Positions 34,199-47,252 of a stretch of DNA of 64,000 nt are shown piece after piece. How positions within the stretch are numbered: position 1 is the stretch's first letter; each line of letters starts with the position of its first letter. Under the pieces are notes generated by a model, which did not search any database, was not told the DNA's origin, and saw only the letters and a program-made list of their open reading frames with translations. The translations under genes and the position numbers were made by a program. Source of the DNA: Xylona heveae TC161 (Eukaryota; Ascomycota; Xylonomycetes; Xylonales; Xylonaceae); the NCBI RefSeq assembly GCF_001619985.1, contig NW_017264205.1, positions 558,001 to 622,000 on the forward strand, given 5' to 3'.

Positions 34199-34670
34199 GG
34201 ATAGAGACCCCGAACGACTGCGGTAGAGATGAAAGGGATATGAATTTATAATGCCATGGAAAGATCTGGAAGGCGATAGAGGTATCCGCGCTTCAGCTTG
34301 CTACTCTGAATATGAGGAAGATTTAAATTAACCCAATGAGAGTTTTCCTTCATTTCTATAGACATAGTATGATTCCGTCTATTGAAAAATTAGGTTTTAC
34401 ATGCATGCTTTGTAAAAGAACCATTAAAGGTAATGTAGAAAGACGATAATGTCGATGATATCGAACACCGCTTGACTTTTTCAAACTGTACTCCTTAAAT
34501 AAAGATATACAAAATATCATACTAGTAACCAGTCAATTAAAGTATAAAGCTCTTTCTACTTTCCCACCCTTTAGCTATATCAAACCCTTCTCAACTCTCA
34601 AATCTCACATCCCCTAACCTCTATCCCATAATCCATTCATTCCTACACTCTACCCTCCTCCAGCCTCTTG
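34199..34670. other. AT-rich intergenic DNA between two orphan ORFs
   Basis: It holds two converging 3' ends. It is AT-rich between 34310 and 34620 and pyrimidine-rich on the plus strand near the end. No coding signal is seen. Confidence 0.45.
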
Positions 34671-35180
34671 TCACTTTAACGCTCGTGTAATCTTTTCCCG
34701 GATCTCACACCGAACATCCGTCTCGGCGCTTCTTTCCTCCTCCTCCTCCTCATTACATATCTTCAGAATGTCATCCAACACCGACCTAAGCCGCTGCAGT
34801 ATATCACGACCCAACTGCTCGAGAAGATCCATACGGTGATGAAGTACACGGTCTTTCTCATCGAATGTCTGCATTTTCGCATCAACTCCATCGAGTCTAT
34901 CAGAAAGCTGCCCGGCGCGGTCCAGTCGCGCAAGGAAATCGGCAGAGCAATCATAGCGGAGAAACTCAACGAAATTTTCTCCATCAAGTCGGATCTCTAG
35001 ACCGTGAGAGTTGGCGAGTAGGCTGCCGGGCGGGAAAAAGTATGAGATGAGATCGGTGGGGCCATGACTGGTAGTGTAGGGTTGCAGGAGGTCATTGATG
35101 GAAGGTAGTTCAATAGTAGTAGTAGGGTTAGAGGGCGATTGGTGTAGAGTGGAAGGTTCCATTGTGTTGGTATCTCTCAT
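34671..35180 (-). CDS. Orphan acidic/coiled-coil protein
   Basis: A single exon of 169 residues from 35180; an internal Met at codon 7 is an alternative start. It is not recognised. The first 60 residues are Ser/Thr/Pro-rich, then comes a segment with the look of a folded region (DLISYFFPPGSLLANSHGLE), and from about 85 to 165 a heptad-rich helix with a Glu run (NEEEEEERSAE). A second frame upstream (35177-35470) is probably leader. It pairs tail to tail with the orphan at 33629. No function is proposed. Confidence 0.5.
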   Translation of the reverse strand: MRDTNTMEPSTLHQSPSNPTTTIELPSINDLLQPYTTSHGPTDLISYFFPPGSLLANSHGLEIRLDGENFVEFLRYDCSADFLARLDRAGQLSDRLDGVDAKMQTFDEKDRVLHHRMDLLEQLGRDILQRLRSVLDDILKICNEEEEEERSAETDVRCEIREKITRALK

Positions 35181-35774
35181 TGTAAAGGAGTAGGGAGAGG
35201 GGAGCGGTTGAGGTTTGGTAAACGGAGTAGTAAGAGCAAATGGTTATGATTTAAATATATATGTTGCAGATGATGTGGGTACAAGAGAAACTCAAAGTAG
35301 AAGAGGTAGGAAATTATAAGGAGAAGTTGCAGATATATAGATAACAAGCCCGAGTTTCTTTGACAAACTTCATACTTGTTTGCCCCGATATTGTTCATTC
35401 TTCTGTCATAGAACCATATCCCTACTAGAACCACCGACCATGAAACAGATATAATTCCAAGCCAGTCCAACTCTTTTCGAACCCAGAATCAAACTAGACC
35501 ATGGTAGAAATAACTACATAAAAAATCTGAATAAGAAAAGTTTAAATAAACCCGTGGATGTACATAGAAGGAACTTTCTGACTACTGCCATTACATAAAT
35601 GATAAAACTTGACAGTACTTCAGGGACAGGACTGAAAGAATCGCCAAGAAAGATGACGATATAGGGAACAAACATCAAAATGCTGCTTGAAGGCTCAAGG
35701 CCGAGCGGGAGTGATCTGTATTCGAAATGACCATTTGCATGTTGCTTTATAAAGCATCTGTTTGGGCGAGATGT
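35181..35774. other. Intergenic DNA upstream of the orphan at 34671
   Basis: AT-rich. A 97-codon frame (35177-35470, minus) starts with a hydrophobic stretch but dissolves into Leu/His-rich, random-looking sequence, so I do not call it a gene. Confidence 0.4.
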
Positions 35775-38700
35775 TCAGCCTATCTTCTGCAGTGACAAGC
35801 GCAGAGTGAGACAAAGCAAAATATCAAGCAGCAAATGTGTTGAACAAGAAACATCTGACTGGAATACGGACGCAACACTGCTGGCATCTTCGACTCCCAA
35901 AGAATTTGCTCCATCGCTTTTCCGTGCTGCTCGAGAATTCTCAGGTCCACGCGCACCTTTAAGTACCAGGATCCTTTCGCAGCTTCTCCTCTTGGATTCT
36001 CGGACCAGGTAAATGAAAAAGACAAGGTATTGAGACAAAAGAACAAATGAGATAGCCATTGTCCATGTGCCAAATGACAAAACCGTGTGGCATAACCCCA
36101 GAACAAGGACGCCTTCCAGGCCGTAGAGCCGAGTATTAAACACGGGAACCAATTCCTGTTCCCTTACTCTGGCTGTTTGAGAGTCCTCTAACTAGCCATT
36201 TCTTGCTTGATGGCATGAACTTCAGCACTCTTCTATCTCGATTCGAAGACACTGTGTAGAAACAGAGATTCGGGGGAAAGGGTGAATCAATCTGATTATA
36301 CTCATCCCTCTCAGGTCAGTAAGGTCCGGACACCCTGCCTTGAGATCTTTCTTATGTTTTTTATCATCTCTGCAGTACAGCGAGACAAAATATCTTCAGC
36401 CCCATTCCGGGCCTCGATGAACTGACGCTGTAAGAGCAGTGCTCTACGTGTCACTTGCTTTTTGTATTTGTTTTGAGTGCTCAAACGGTTTCTGTAGACA
36501 ACCTCTGCGAGAGCTCCTCTTGTTAATCAGACCTTCGTGAGCCATTTTGATGCCTCGAATCTTCATAAGCCATAACATGTCTCGGCAGAAACCAGCACTG
36601 CTCCCTCCACTTCATAGAAAGATCTTGTCGACTCTGCAGCTCGTAGCTCTCAGTCCGTTTAATAAAGTCGCTGCGGCAGATTGGAAGTGGTACTAAGGTT
36701 TGGAGATGTTGAATCGTAAGTAGATTTTGAAACCATTTCGAACAATCTGACGCAGTGATTCTCAATCGTTGGCGTCTGCGAATGGTCCCAGCTGGGGCCT
36801 TCTCGTGATTGAAACTGGAAGCTTGATTTCGGACTCGCAGGGAGATTCCAAATCTTCGGCAAACATTTGTGCTCCGGATCGACAATAGTCCAAGAAAAAA
36901 GTCCAACAGAAAACACTTTCAGCTTCGATGTCTTCTAGCCGGTGCAGGACGCTCTCAGAACCATCTGTCTGGATGACCAAGAATGTAATGCGCGGAAAGA
37001 GGCTAACACAGGTTCCGTGCATCAGCGGCAGAGCATTTCGCTGGTCAGCGGGAGCGGGAGCTGTGCACCATCTTATAGGTCTCCCTGCGAGTGTTGAGTA
37101 TTTTTTTATTGCCTGTGTTACATAATTGCGCCATTGTTCGCCTATACCTTCATGTACGATGCCTTTAGAGAATATCCCTACTTCTTGGCCTTCTTAATCC
37201 ATATCATTTCACCTTTCATGCAATTTCCATGAATTTTACCTAAAGATGTTCCAACCTTTCATTGGCATTCCCTGCATACAAGTCTTTTTTGACCATTGAT
37301 TAAAACCAACTGATTCAAGCATTCTCATAATGATCGTAAATTTCTTGTTCCAGTCGCAAGTCGCTCGAAAAATGAGTGGACTTCAGACACAGAAGAACTG
37401 CCATTGGACTTGCAGTACTAAGTATCTCAAAAACATCGGTATCAGAATTTTCCATAGATCGGCATGCCTCCCACGCAATACTCCATTTTGGCTCCGAAAG
37501 CACATCAGTGCAAGGTGTACCACATGGTGTCACGCGAAAAACTCTCTCGTCCATTGGATTTCATCACTGGCTGGATCGAGGACAGGCATCGTATTCCGAG
37601 ATCGAGAGCGAATTCATTAGTTAGCCGCGGTGGTCAACATGTATTTGTATGATGTCAAAGAAGGTTACCGAAAAGACACGATATGCTATGGTTAACGTGG
37701 CAATTCCTTTTCTCAGTCTCTTTGGCGCTTTTCAATCTACTCACATCCAAAGAGGGCAAGTGCAACACTGCGGCGTTCATAACACGATGGCGAAGCTTTT
37801 CTGGAACCCTTGTTAGAGTCACCACAGCGAATCCGACTATCAGATAGTTGTCGCTTCGCACAATGCGACTGGTCTCACTAGTTGCAGTGGAATGACCAGA
37901 AGGGATTTCTGCGGTTGTCGCGTCCGAGGCAGGAGCATTGATGGCAGCGGTTTCTTGGATGTGATCTGTTGGTGTTGCACCAGGGGCATCTGATGCCCAT
38001 GCAGAACTCATATTCGGCTTATCGCTCCTTTCTGCGAGCTCTTCTTCGAATTGGCATCAGCATTTGCGAGTCCCTCGAGACCACTCTCGGTAAACTTGGT
38101 TGAAGATAAGAACTCCCTTGGGATGGCAAGCCCTTGTCTGATTTTCGTCGAAGTCTTCGGCTTGGATGCCCCCGCGGTGAATTTCTTAATGTAAATAGAC
38201 TTTGAAAATAGGTATCTTCACACCAAGCAACCAGAAGCTCAAAAGCAGTGCCAAAGCTTGTTCCGCTCTTTTTGAGATTGTACCCTTGTTGGCGCCCTGT
38301 TCTTTCTTCCGCCTCGAACTCCATTTAAGGGTTGAAGGCGGCTGCGCCTATGGATCCCAGCCGTACCCCAACTTAAGTATAGAACAAAGGCCATACTACA
38401 CGCCCCAACCTGGTCCAGGGGTTTTGCTGAAGTCTCTTTGTCCCGTCTCGGCCGAGGCCACAGGAGACAAAGGCCTAGCCAAGCAGCCACCACGGCTCTG
38501 TTGCATGAGTTAGCATCGTTTAGAATGTTTCGAAAAGAATTTCCCTACCTGAAGTGCAACTGCTCGAAAGCTGGACCGGCTGCTACTACACACGCCGCCC
38601 CAGTGGAGTGTTCTTCCTAAGTACGAACGATGACCCGGTTTACCGGCGTAGAATTCAAGAGAATCTTCATATTCCGAGAGCTCCGTCATCTTGGTAGCTC

Positions 38701-41235
38701 CGGATTCACCATGAAAATCACCCCCACGATGCTCGAAGACACGCTCCATCGTCAGGCGAGCGGGCTCTGAAAGATACCATCGCCAGGACCCAGAGCTGTG
38801 TTGAACGTCTCTTCATGGTCCGCTCAAGACGTAGAGCGGAGCAGACCTGTGGCCAGACCACCGTGGCCTGGAACTCTGGAGCAGAAGCAACAGGGCCGAC
38901 CGTATCCGCATATGGTAGCTGAAAGTAGCCATTTCCCAATCCTGGAATATAAAAGACCACGGCAATTATTGGGAGCCTTCCCATCATACCTTTGCTGAAG
39001 ATATGCGTCGTTTCCTTGCTTCATTTTTGTCAAACGGTATGGCTCGCAAGGGGATCGATGGGAAATCCAGGGTAGCTAGGTAGAGTAATTTGGTTAAATC
39101 TCCTGCACCATTGTACCGAGAACATGAGGACATCGCGGCGAGCTGGACCGCTCAATATTTCAAATGCTTCAGTTTTTGAAAGGCCCCATTTTCTATCTGA
39201 CTTGCATATTTCGGTACCTTGACTCATATAAAAGTCTCCGCTTCCTGAACAGAAAACTCGTCAGCAGCTTGATGCAAAGCTACCTTTGACTGAGGGACGA
39301 GCATGCTGTTGCGTCGGCGGGCGGCGGGTATTTTGACCCACCGCCGACAAGAGTGGACTATAACTTAGCCCAAGCCTGGCAAATTTGAGCAGAGAATCTC
39401 TGGTGTAACCCCAAGTAGATACTCCTGGTATGGCAAGTTATGAAAATAGCGGCAAAAGTCTTTTGAAGATATAGAGGCAATCAAAACACGAGTGCCACCC
39501 CCTCGCGGGAGTTGAAATACGGAGGTGATGGCAAATTTGTCGATTTGAGAGTTTGATCTTGTTGCCAACATATGCCACAGAGCTATTGGCCAGCGTCAGG
39601 TCTAGTTATGCTCTAGCATATGGGCCTTGGGTCGAGATAGCTTGTTTCTGAGAGGCCTCTGGCGACTTCATCCAATTGCTCGTCGGACTGCTCGCAGTTG
39701 AAGCTTGCAGCTCGCCCAACCGATCTTTCTGATGGCCGGAAACGAAACAGCTTAAGAGATAGCAGTATATATACCAAGGAACTCTCGAAGACTTTTCGCT
39801 TCCCTTTTCTTGATAATCTGAGACTGCCTTCTCACTATTGCCCCAATGGCTAGAGATGCATTGATCTTCTCCAGGGGCCACTTATCGAACGCGGAATGCT
39901 GAATGATGTAGACCGAGCAGCAACGGCTTTCGCCTCTTCAAGCTGTCCACAGAGGGTTTCGAGCCTTTTCCGACCTTCGTACATAGAGTAAAAGGCAAAA
40001 TTTAAGCCAGTATATCTTCCATCAAATTCAGCGCAAGGCCATTCGCTTCCTCCATTCCTGTTTCGTCCGTTTATAATATTCTTGTAACAGGTTAGCCTCG
40101 AGCCAGAGAAACCCGTTGAAAACGGATGGGCTCCCAGTAAATAGGTCGAATTATCAACAAGCTGAGCAGCAATCTCAGTCGCGAACCTTGAAATCACAAG
40201 ATAAGCTGCGGTAGATACTATGGGTTCAAGCCGGCGGGCAAAGAGTTGTTCAGAGGAATCATTCGCTGGAGAGCATCCTCCTCCCATTTGTGTTGTGAAT
40301 GTCTGCTCTTCGTAAAAGCTTCCTTGTAATATCTTGCAGCAGTAGGCTTGGCAGAAGAATTCGGTTGATCCATGGAAGTGCTTGCATGGTAAATAAACTA
40401 GGTCGCGACATCTGGGTCGAAACTCCTGTATTGCTGGCAACGCTGGCACGAGATGCGCTGCATCAAGAAAACGGGTTTCTGGAAATTCCCTGGACACTTG
40501 CGCAGCTAGAGATCCGATCGCTCAAATGTATTGAGGGAAACCAACGACGAACAACCATACATGATGAGTGAGAGGAAGTTCGAAAGGGGTCTAATCTCGG
40601 TTGTGTTTTCCGAATATATTCGTAGAACTTGGTCTATGTGTCTGAGAACTTTGTCACGTCCATAGCTGGACGAAACGGTGTCGAAATCCAACAACGAAAA
40701 GAGAACTTGGTCGACGGGGCACATGTCCAAGCCTTGACGTCTCAGGTATAGAGAAAGAAAAATTTTGTGAAATCAGCGGGGACAAAGAAATGAGACAGCT
40801 TCATATCCTTGCGGCCACTTTCTCCAAGGAATCAAAGAAAAGAATTAAGATTTTCGATCACCCAACGCAGACTCGTATCGAGTCTGCTCGATGTTGTTGT
40901 TCTAAGAAGCAACAGAGGATCAAAAGGAGCATTATAAACAGACGCGTAAGGGCCCCTTCCTTTTTTGAGGTTGTGGCTATAAGATAGTCGAAGATGAGCA
41001 GGCAGCGGTGGCAAGTCTTTCTTTCTGCCCTAGAATGGAAAGAGTTCTTGACGGGAATTTCTTCACTGACACACACGCGGTTCTGTGCGTCGCTTTGATT
41101 CCCGCCGTTTTGCACAAAGGCAGGAGCGACCAGCAGGAGCAACCATAAGAAGAAAACATCCCCCACGTGTTGTACGATGACTGTAAGTACAATTGGATCC
41201 AATGCTCTAATTCCCAATCCAATCCACATTTTCAT
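35775..41235 (-). other. Unresolved large multi-exon or decaying gene
   Basis: Many minus-strand segments look coding but sit in different frames, and I could not build one complete model. In order from the 5' side: a hydrophobic opening at 41235 (MKMWIGLGIRALDP); 40730-40560 (GRDKVLRHIDQVLRIYSENT); an intron-like 55-base gap bounded by GTATGG and CTCTAG (about 40505-40560); 40505-39890, about 205 residues rich in Cys and aromatics (CRDLVYLPCKHFHGSTEFFC); pieces near 39200, 38750-38550 and 38000-37700 (VGFAVVTLTRVPEKLRHRVM); 37550-37315; 37100-36760 (RITFLVIQTDGSESVLHRLE); and 36152-35775 with two likely membrane helices near the end. Shared composition and order suggest one membrane protein of roughly 1,000 residues or more. 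No family was recognised. Because several joins lack good splice signals, decay is as likely as introns. Confidence 0.35.
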
Positions 41236-44200
41236 GTCCCGCGCTTATATAATAGAAAGGTTTGTTCAGGAAGAATCAATCGTTCAATGGTTGCTGTCTG
41301 AGTGTTCGGTAGAAACGTGGAAACATGATATAGACCTTCTTTAGATGGATTGAGATCATCCACCGGATCGCTGTGGAGTCTGATGCCATTGAAGCTCTTT
41401 CGATGAATCCACTCCCATCTTGAGATGCAGTATTTACTATCGATTGTCTTCTTGCTCGACTTCACAGAACCAGTCATCGAGGCGGCTTCGTCGTTTGGCC
41501 CGGAATCGAAAACGAGATCGGATCTTCCTCCTGAATCCGACAGATGCCTATGCGCCAGGGTCGCAGCTTCTCGACAGATTGCTCCTGGACTTGATGGCAA
41601 AAGGAGGTGCTTTGTAGTGTCACGATCGTGGTGTTATGAAGTTTCACGTTTGGTCTCGTAATAGACCGACTCCCGACTGTCGTTGAAGTCGAGACGCTAA
41701 ATCTTCCACCAAATACCAGTGATCTATTGCCGGTTGTATTCTCTCTAACCCATTTCTCGCGGGGTATACGATGTTGTTAAATGACTGAAGTCCATTTCAA
41801 TTTAACCTTCAGATGAAGATTCAAAAGCAATCCATGTTGTTGAACAATCAGATCTCTGTAACGCCGTTGTTGGGTTGGGAATTTTGGGAATGCATGTTCC
41901 ATTCATTGCCCCTTTCAAGTCAATCATCAATCCCCATCAACTTCGAACATCTTCGATGCAGTGTTCTGCCATTCGTCACAGACTCGCATCAATCGCCCAA
42001 CCAGGGAGCTAGTTAAAAAAAAAAAAAGCCACACGTAATGGTCACCACAGAGACTGGCATTCCATTGGATCCGCAGATCCAGCACTAATTTCTTCAGGAT
42101 AAATCATTTCCTGCGTCTGTCTCCCCTCATCAACGGATGATCATAGAATCATATATTCGTAGCGGTGAGTGGTACACCGTACCCCAGTTCATCGATCCAC
42201 CAAAAAAAAGCCGATGTTAGGTTGAGGGCCTGAGAGCCGCCAAGCGCCTGAACGCGGCCTGGCGGCTATAGCTGTAACTTAGAGCCTGCACTAAATCCAC
42301 ACCATGGCAAAATGACAAAACGAGCTGTACGTTTCAAGGTGATCCATCATATACTATGATCGGGACTTAGGTAATTATGAGAAAAAAATCACGGTTCTTG
42401 TTGAATTGAGCTGGACCTCGAATTTTGTTCTGCTTGGCTGATGCTTGAATATTGAGAACTTGAGAGAAACCTGATAGAACCGAGAAGAAAGGGGCGACTT
42501 AAGCTCTTGTAGCTTTCGGCGATTATGACCTCATCTGAGTAATGAACAGTCTAACTGTTCAAAGTCATCCCAGTTTCCGCTAGAGTTGGCCAGACATAAG
42601 GTCTGCCACGGGACGAAGGTTCAATAACGAAACGTAAGTTGTTTAATATACGTTGCGAATAATTTGTTTAGGCATTTTTGTGCGAATTTCCGTGTATCAA
42701 TGTCGTCAAAGAACGAGGGAAAGGAGTAAATATGGGTTTTTGCAGGTCTCCTTGAATCTTGGCTGTACAAGCTCACGGCTGCGACTCTCCATAGCCGCAA
42801 GGCCAGGAGGACATTGAAGAGAATGCTCATGTCAATGGACAAGATCAAATGATAAGGACATATTTGCAAAGGCAGCGGCCGAGAACCAAGCGTCCCGTGT
42901 ATTCAACAATAAAGAAAGACAGCCAGCGTAAATGTATGATTAATTCCAGCAAAGTAGTCCAGTCAGAGAGTTGCACAATCAAGGCAAAGTTGCGAGATGA
43001 GTATGGGATTTTGGGAGGATGATATTTTCACGGCGAGGGGAAAGGGAAAAGTAGTATGAAGGAGAGAAAGAGGCCCAATATATATGTGCCCATCAGTCGT
43101 ACTCAGTGACGTGAAGCCATAATCTTCAGTGAATTGTAATGCATGACACGATATGAATCATTGCTTTCATCCAATACCTTCACTACTTCCTCGTACCCGA
43201 CACTTCCCTTGAGATATTCATTATGGCCGGGGACATAATTGACTCGGCTATAGGAATGAAGGATAAATGCACAGTTTCTCCGTACAAGCCCACCGTCGTA
43301 TAATTTATGCCACGTCATGCTTGGGTTTCATAATTTTATGTTCCTCTAGAAGAAATGCGAGATGGACTCGCAGTCGTTGCGTAGGTGAATCTGTTATTCT
43401 AGAAAAAGTAAGTTAGCAATTACCATAACGAATGCTATACTGAGATCTCCGCGGAGAAAGACGAATCATCTCCCATTGACCCTCTCTCTCATAAGTGTTC
43501 GACAGGTGATGAAAGAAGGCGCTTCGCAACCGTATCCTGTTGCTTGTCTGTCGTGAAGCATGGAGTGCGGGGCCCTGCCATCTTGGCACATAGCCTCTTC
43601 ATCCTTCGAGGCGCTCCTCCGCATGTTGCTCGTGAGAGGGAAACTGCCACATAGTCATCAAGTGGAGACAGCCGTGCCCAAGGGTAATGCTGCTTTGGGT
43701 GCAGCGCAGTAAACAATCTGAGAACAGGAAGACGTTGCTTTGATGTTGATGATACGTGCATGTGAGAGCGGAGAAGGGGTTTGCAGACGCATGCGATGAA
43801 TCAACCAAGGAGGCGCGTCAAGTTCCAAGCCTCGAAACGCGGGCTTGACGCCAGAAAAGACAACCTTCTGTTGCGCCAAAGCATCATTGTGCAGCTTTTT
43901 CTTGATAGCTGCAACCAGTAAATGCCACATCACGCTGCCCACAAGATTGCTCTTAGCCAGCCACACTTCACCGCAAAATTGCGGGCAGCGTTACGCATAT
44001 GTCTTTGCGCATTGCCACTCGGACGAAGGCCTTTTGGGTATCAGTCTCGAGATTTAGCGCGCCTCAAAAACCTGAACTCGTTTTTAATAGACAAATAAGG
44101 GAATGCCGAGCAAAAGTAGTTGCTTTTTGCATCACGCCTATGGGGCGAACAAAGCGTAACAGCTTGATTAACAAAGGAGAGGAGAGGACAAAGGCCGGAG

Positions 44201-46710
44201 GGCGTTGAGCAGAATTTTTCGAACATCACTTTCACCGTCCAGATTGGCAGTTTTCGGAGAATGACCCGCTATTCTCAGTGACGTATTGGGACCGTCACCA
44301 AATTGAGGAGATTCATCTCGACTATCTCCGTATTCAGAACGGAACAGTGCTAAAGATGATCAGATCTGGCAAGAGATCAGGTCCCGGGCCGGCCGTCATT
44401 GCACAGACATCAGGCCATTATAGCGAACTTTGCAGAAGACAGGGGCCTCGTTTCCAAGGCGTGTGGTCATTGAACAACGGTGCAAACAGAAAAGGTCTCG
44501 TGACCTGTGCAGGGGGATGCTCTGCAAAAGTCCCGTAAAAATTCAGACGACGATTCTGGATTTGAAAACTTATCGTGTGCCTCATCTTTCTTCAATGTGA
44601 TCTTCGATAGGTTAATGATGATCGGCAACACTGACTTATTTTTTTCCCCTTCGTTGTTGTTGAGGGATCATCTGCCTATCTTCCGATCATCGGCCCAAGG
44701 GAATATGCTCGTAATTCTCGCGCGGGCCGGTATACCCCGCCGTCCAGAATTCCAGCAACGAAACCCGATCAACAGGGATATTCTGTGGGGCGTGCAGGTA
44801 CGCGCACTATTCAGCGAGAAAATTTGGGTCCCGGCCCCATAACATTCGGGATTTGCAATTTGCATATGGACTTCAAACAGGAACGGTGTCGTGGCTATCA
44901 TCCAAGCCAGCCTCGGAAGCACCAAAACAAGGTCGAAGCTCAATCATTCGCCGAGAAGGCTAGTTGTGGCGAGCGGTAAGACCTCTATAGCCGAGTTTGG
45001 AACAGTTTAGCCCAAATGGCACCCAGGTCCGCCTATCCACGTAGCGACGTCTAGGAAGCCCGATTAATCCCCGAAGCATCGGAAAAATTGATTCAGGAAG
45101 AAGAACCCGAGGACAAATTGCTTAATTTCGAGGGCATTTGAAAAAAACAACTTCTGCAAGAAAAGTTAAGTACCCCTCGGGTGGATTACAGTCTCAAACT
45201 CCTTGGACGCGCCGTATGTATCAATACCATCCAGGTAATGCATCCTCTTTCGTCATAGTGGTAGAATGGCTTGCGTTGTAAAAAGCCACCATAGCAGAGT
45301 CAGGAAGCTCGAGCGAGCTCCCAGGGCCCGAGCAAATTGTGCCTGAGGTGGAGAATCATATATTGAGATGATGCACTGAAAGGGGATCGCAGCTCCTCTA
45401 AACGGGGCGCCGGAGAAGCGGGCCGCCCCGGTTTGTGGGGAAAGCACGAAAATTTCAAGCCCCATCCCATCCTGGCCTGCAAGCCAACAGGCCACTTTTT
45501 CCCTCTCAGCACGTTGAAAGCACCATGAGTAATTTTCCAGGGTGCGTTTTAAGATTGGGTGAGGTTGTGGATTTGCCATCATCAAGCCACGGACGCAGAT
45601 ACGAGCTGTGTCCAGCATATCACCACTTGAGAAGCCTTCACCAGAGCGCCACTTTCTTGTGATCCACATAGCTGGTGGTACTCTCACCGATGGGTGTTAG
45701 TGGTGGGCTCTTTCCTGCAAGCGCTCTGCTCCAGCCAGTGTGCTGCGTACAAGGTCCAGATTGGATATGAGCATCAGTTTTGAGTAGTTTCCTGGCCCTA
45801 GATTAGGAAAGGAAGTAGATTCCGTCGACGAATGAAGTCTTTGCGCGTGTGTAAGAGCCACAATGACGGAGTGTTCCAAAATTTCGGGACCAGGCTAGTC
45901 AGGTAGTAGCGTCGACCCGTTGTAAATGATTTACCATTGGCGTGGGTACTGTTATCGTACTATTATACGGTCCACAAAACTTAGGGAAGCCGCCCTTCCA
46001 CCTTTCCCGTAGAGTGGTGACGGGTAGTTGTAGTAGCTGCCGCAGCAACTGACGGGAATGTTAGTCGTGCTGCCGGCGAAGAAAATGATGTGGAGAGGGG
46101 GCAGTCGTCCAATGGGGCAGAAGTGTCACCTTTGTGATCTCGGGTGGAAAAGAAGGAAATTTCCATGAAACCAAGGGGAAGGGGACGAAAATTGCGGAAA
46201 CCTAAAGGCTGAGCACCTCACGAGTCTTGCCATATCCAACTGCATGTCTGTGCCATACAAGGATCAACCGTCTGCGCTCGACCAAACAATGCAAAGGATA
46301 ACGTAAGAGAATCTGAAGTTGAAGCGGGCTTCCATCATGGATTTTACCACTTGGATCAATTCTCTCCGGCGTAAAGCTTGGTGATAGTGGCCTTGTTCAG
46401 AACTATAGTCGAGCAATGGACTGCAGCAGCACGAATATCGATTGAGATCGCCATGACCCAAACATATCCGTGCATGTGGTTGGGTCTCCACCTTCTCCAC
46501 CTTGTGCTCAAGTTCGTGCATTTTGAAATCGAGGCGGATACGAGCAAACCAGGGAGAAAAGAAACAACAACATGCACGCTGCGAGGAGACGGAAGAGAGG
46601 AGTAAGCTTCTTCTCCATCGGAATCCTGGAATAGACGTCTGAATGACGACAGAGGACGAAGTCGTGGCAGAGCATCGGTGAGGGAAGCCGGGAAAGAGGA
46701 CGACCTGCCT
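41236..46710. other. About 5.5 kb with no recognisable gene
   Basis: Only short frames are present. The better ones are minus 41232-41600 (HSDPVDDLNPSKEGLYHVST, possibly part of the locus downstream of it), minus 43103-43318 (evenly composed, 71 codons), and minus 43658-43966 (VWLAKSNLVGSVMWHLLVAA, which may be remains of a larger gene). An A13 run lies at about 42014-42026. None could be tied to a family. Confidence 0.45.
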
Positions 46711-46714
46711 CGTC

Positions 46715-46720
46715 TATAAA
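46715..46720 (+). promoter_or_regulatory. Putative TATA box of the hydrophobin gene
   Basis: TATAAA lies 129 bases upstream of the hydrophobin ATG, a plausible distance for a short 5' leader. The leader then carries a CAACATG start context. Confidence 0.5.
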
Positions 46721-46848
46721 TTCGAGGTCATTTCCCCGACTTGAGAAGAGCTCGACAGGTCATCCAGAGATCCAGCAGCCGAACATCCACAGCCAAGCCA
46801 AAGCCCACTCAAAGCACTTCGCTTCAAATTTAAACAATCATCGCCAAC

Positions 46849-47252
46849 ATGCAGTTCAAGACTCTCGCTCTTGCCCTCCCGGCCCTCTTCACTCTCGCCG
46901 CGGCCGTTCCATCTCCCAACGGTGGAAGCGGACCCACTGTCGGTGATGCCAGCTGTGGCAATGGCCAGGTCCTCTCCTGCTGCAACACCGACAGCGAGAG
47001 TAGCGGTGGCCTCATTGGCGGTATCCTCGATGGTGTTTTGGGCGGCTCTTGCACTGCTCTCAATATCCCAGTTGGTATGTTCTCTCATTTATAATACGGC
47101 ACCTAGTGCCAACAAGATGTGGAATGTTCTGACATTCTCCAGTTGGAATCAATATTCCCCTTAGCCAGGCTTGCGGTAGCAACCAGGCTGCCTGCTGCAC
47201 TGGCGACAGTAACGGCTTGGTCAACGTTGCCTGCACCAACGTCAATCTCTAA
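46849..47252 (+). CDS. Class I hydrophobin
   Basis: Two exons (46849-47074, 47143-47252) give 111 residues. A clear signal peptide (about 1-19, hydrophobic core LALALPALFTLAAA) is followed by a mature protein with exactly eight Cys in the hydrophobin order: C, CC, C, C, CC, C. The spacings are 7, 22, 17, 6 and 11 residues, which fit class I (long gaps after the first CC pair and before the fifth Cys). The intron falls after the fourth Cys, within the NIPVVG segment. Hydrophobins are secreted and self-assemble at the air-water boundary to coat spores and aerial hyphae. The Gly-rich stretch between the third and fourth Cys (GGLIGGILDGVLGG) is typical of the flexible loop. The gene stands alone between two gene-poor regions. 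Confidence 0.95.

Noticed and set aside
45253-45687. 144-codon minus frame in the gene desert
   Set aside because: Trp/Arg/Pro-rich chance composition, overlapping other frames, no domain.
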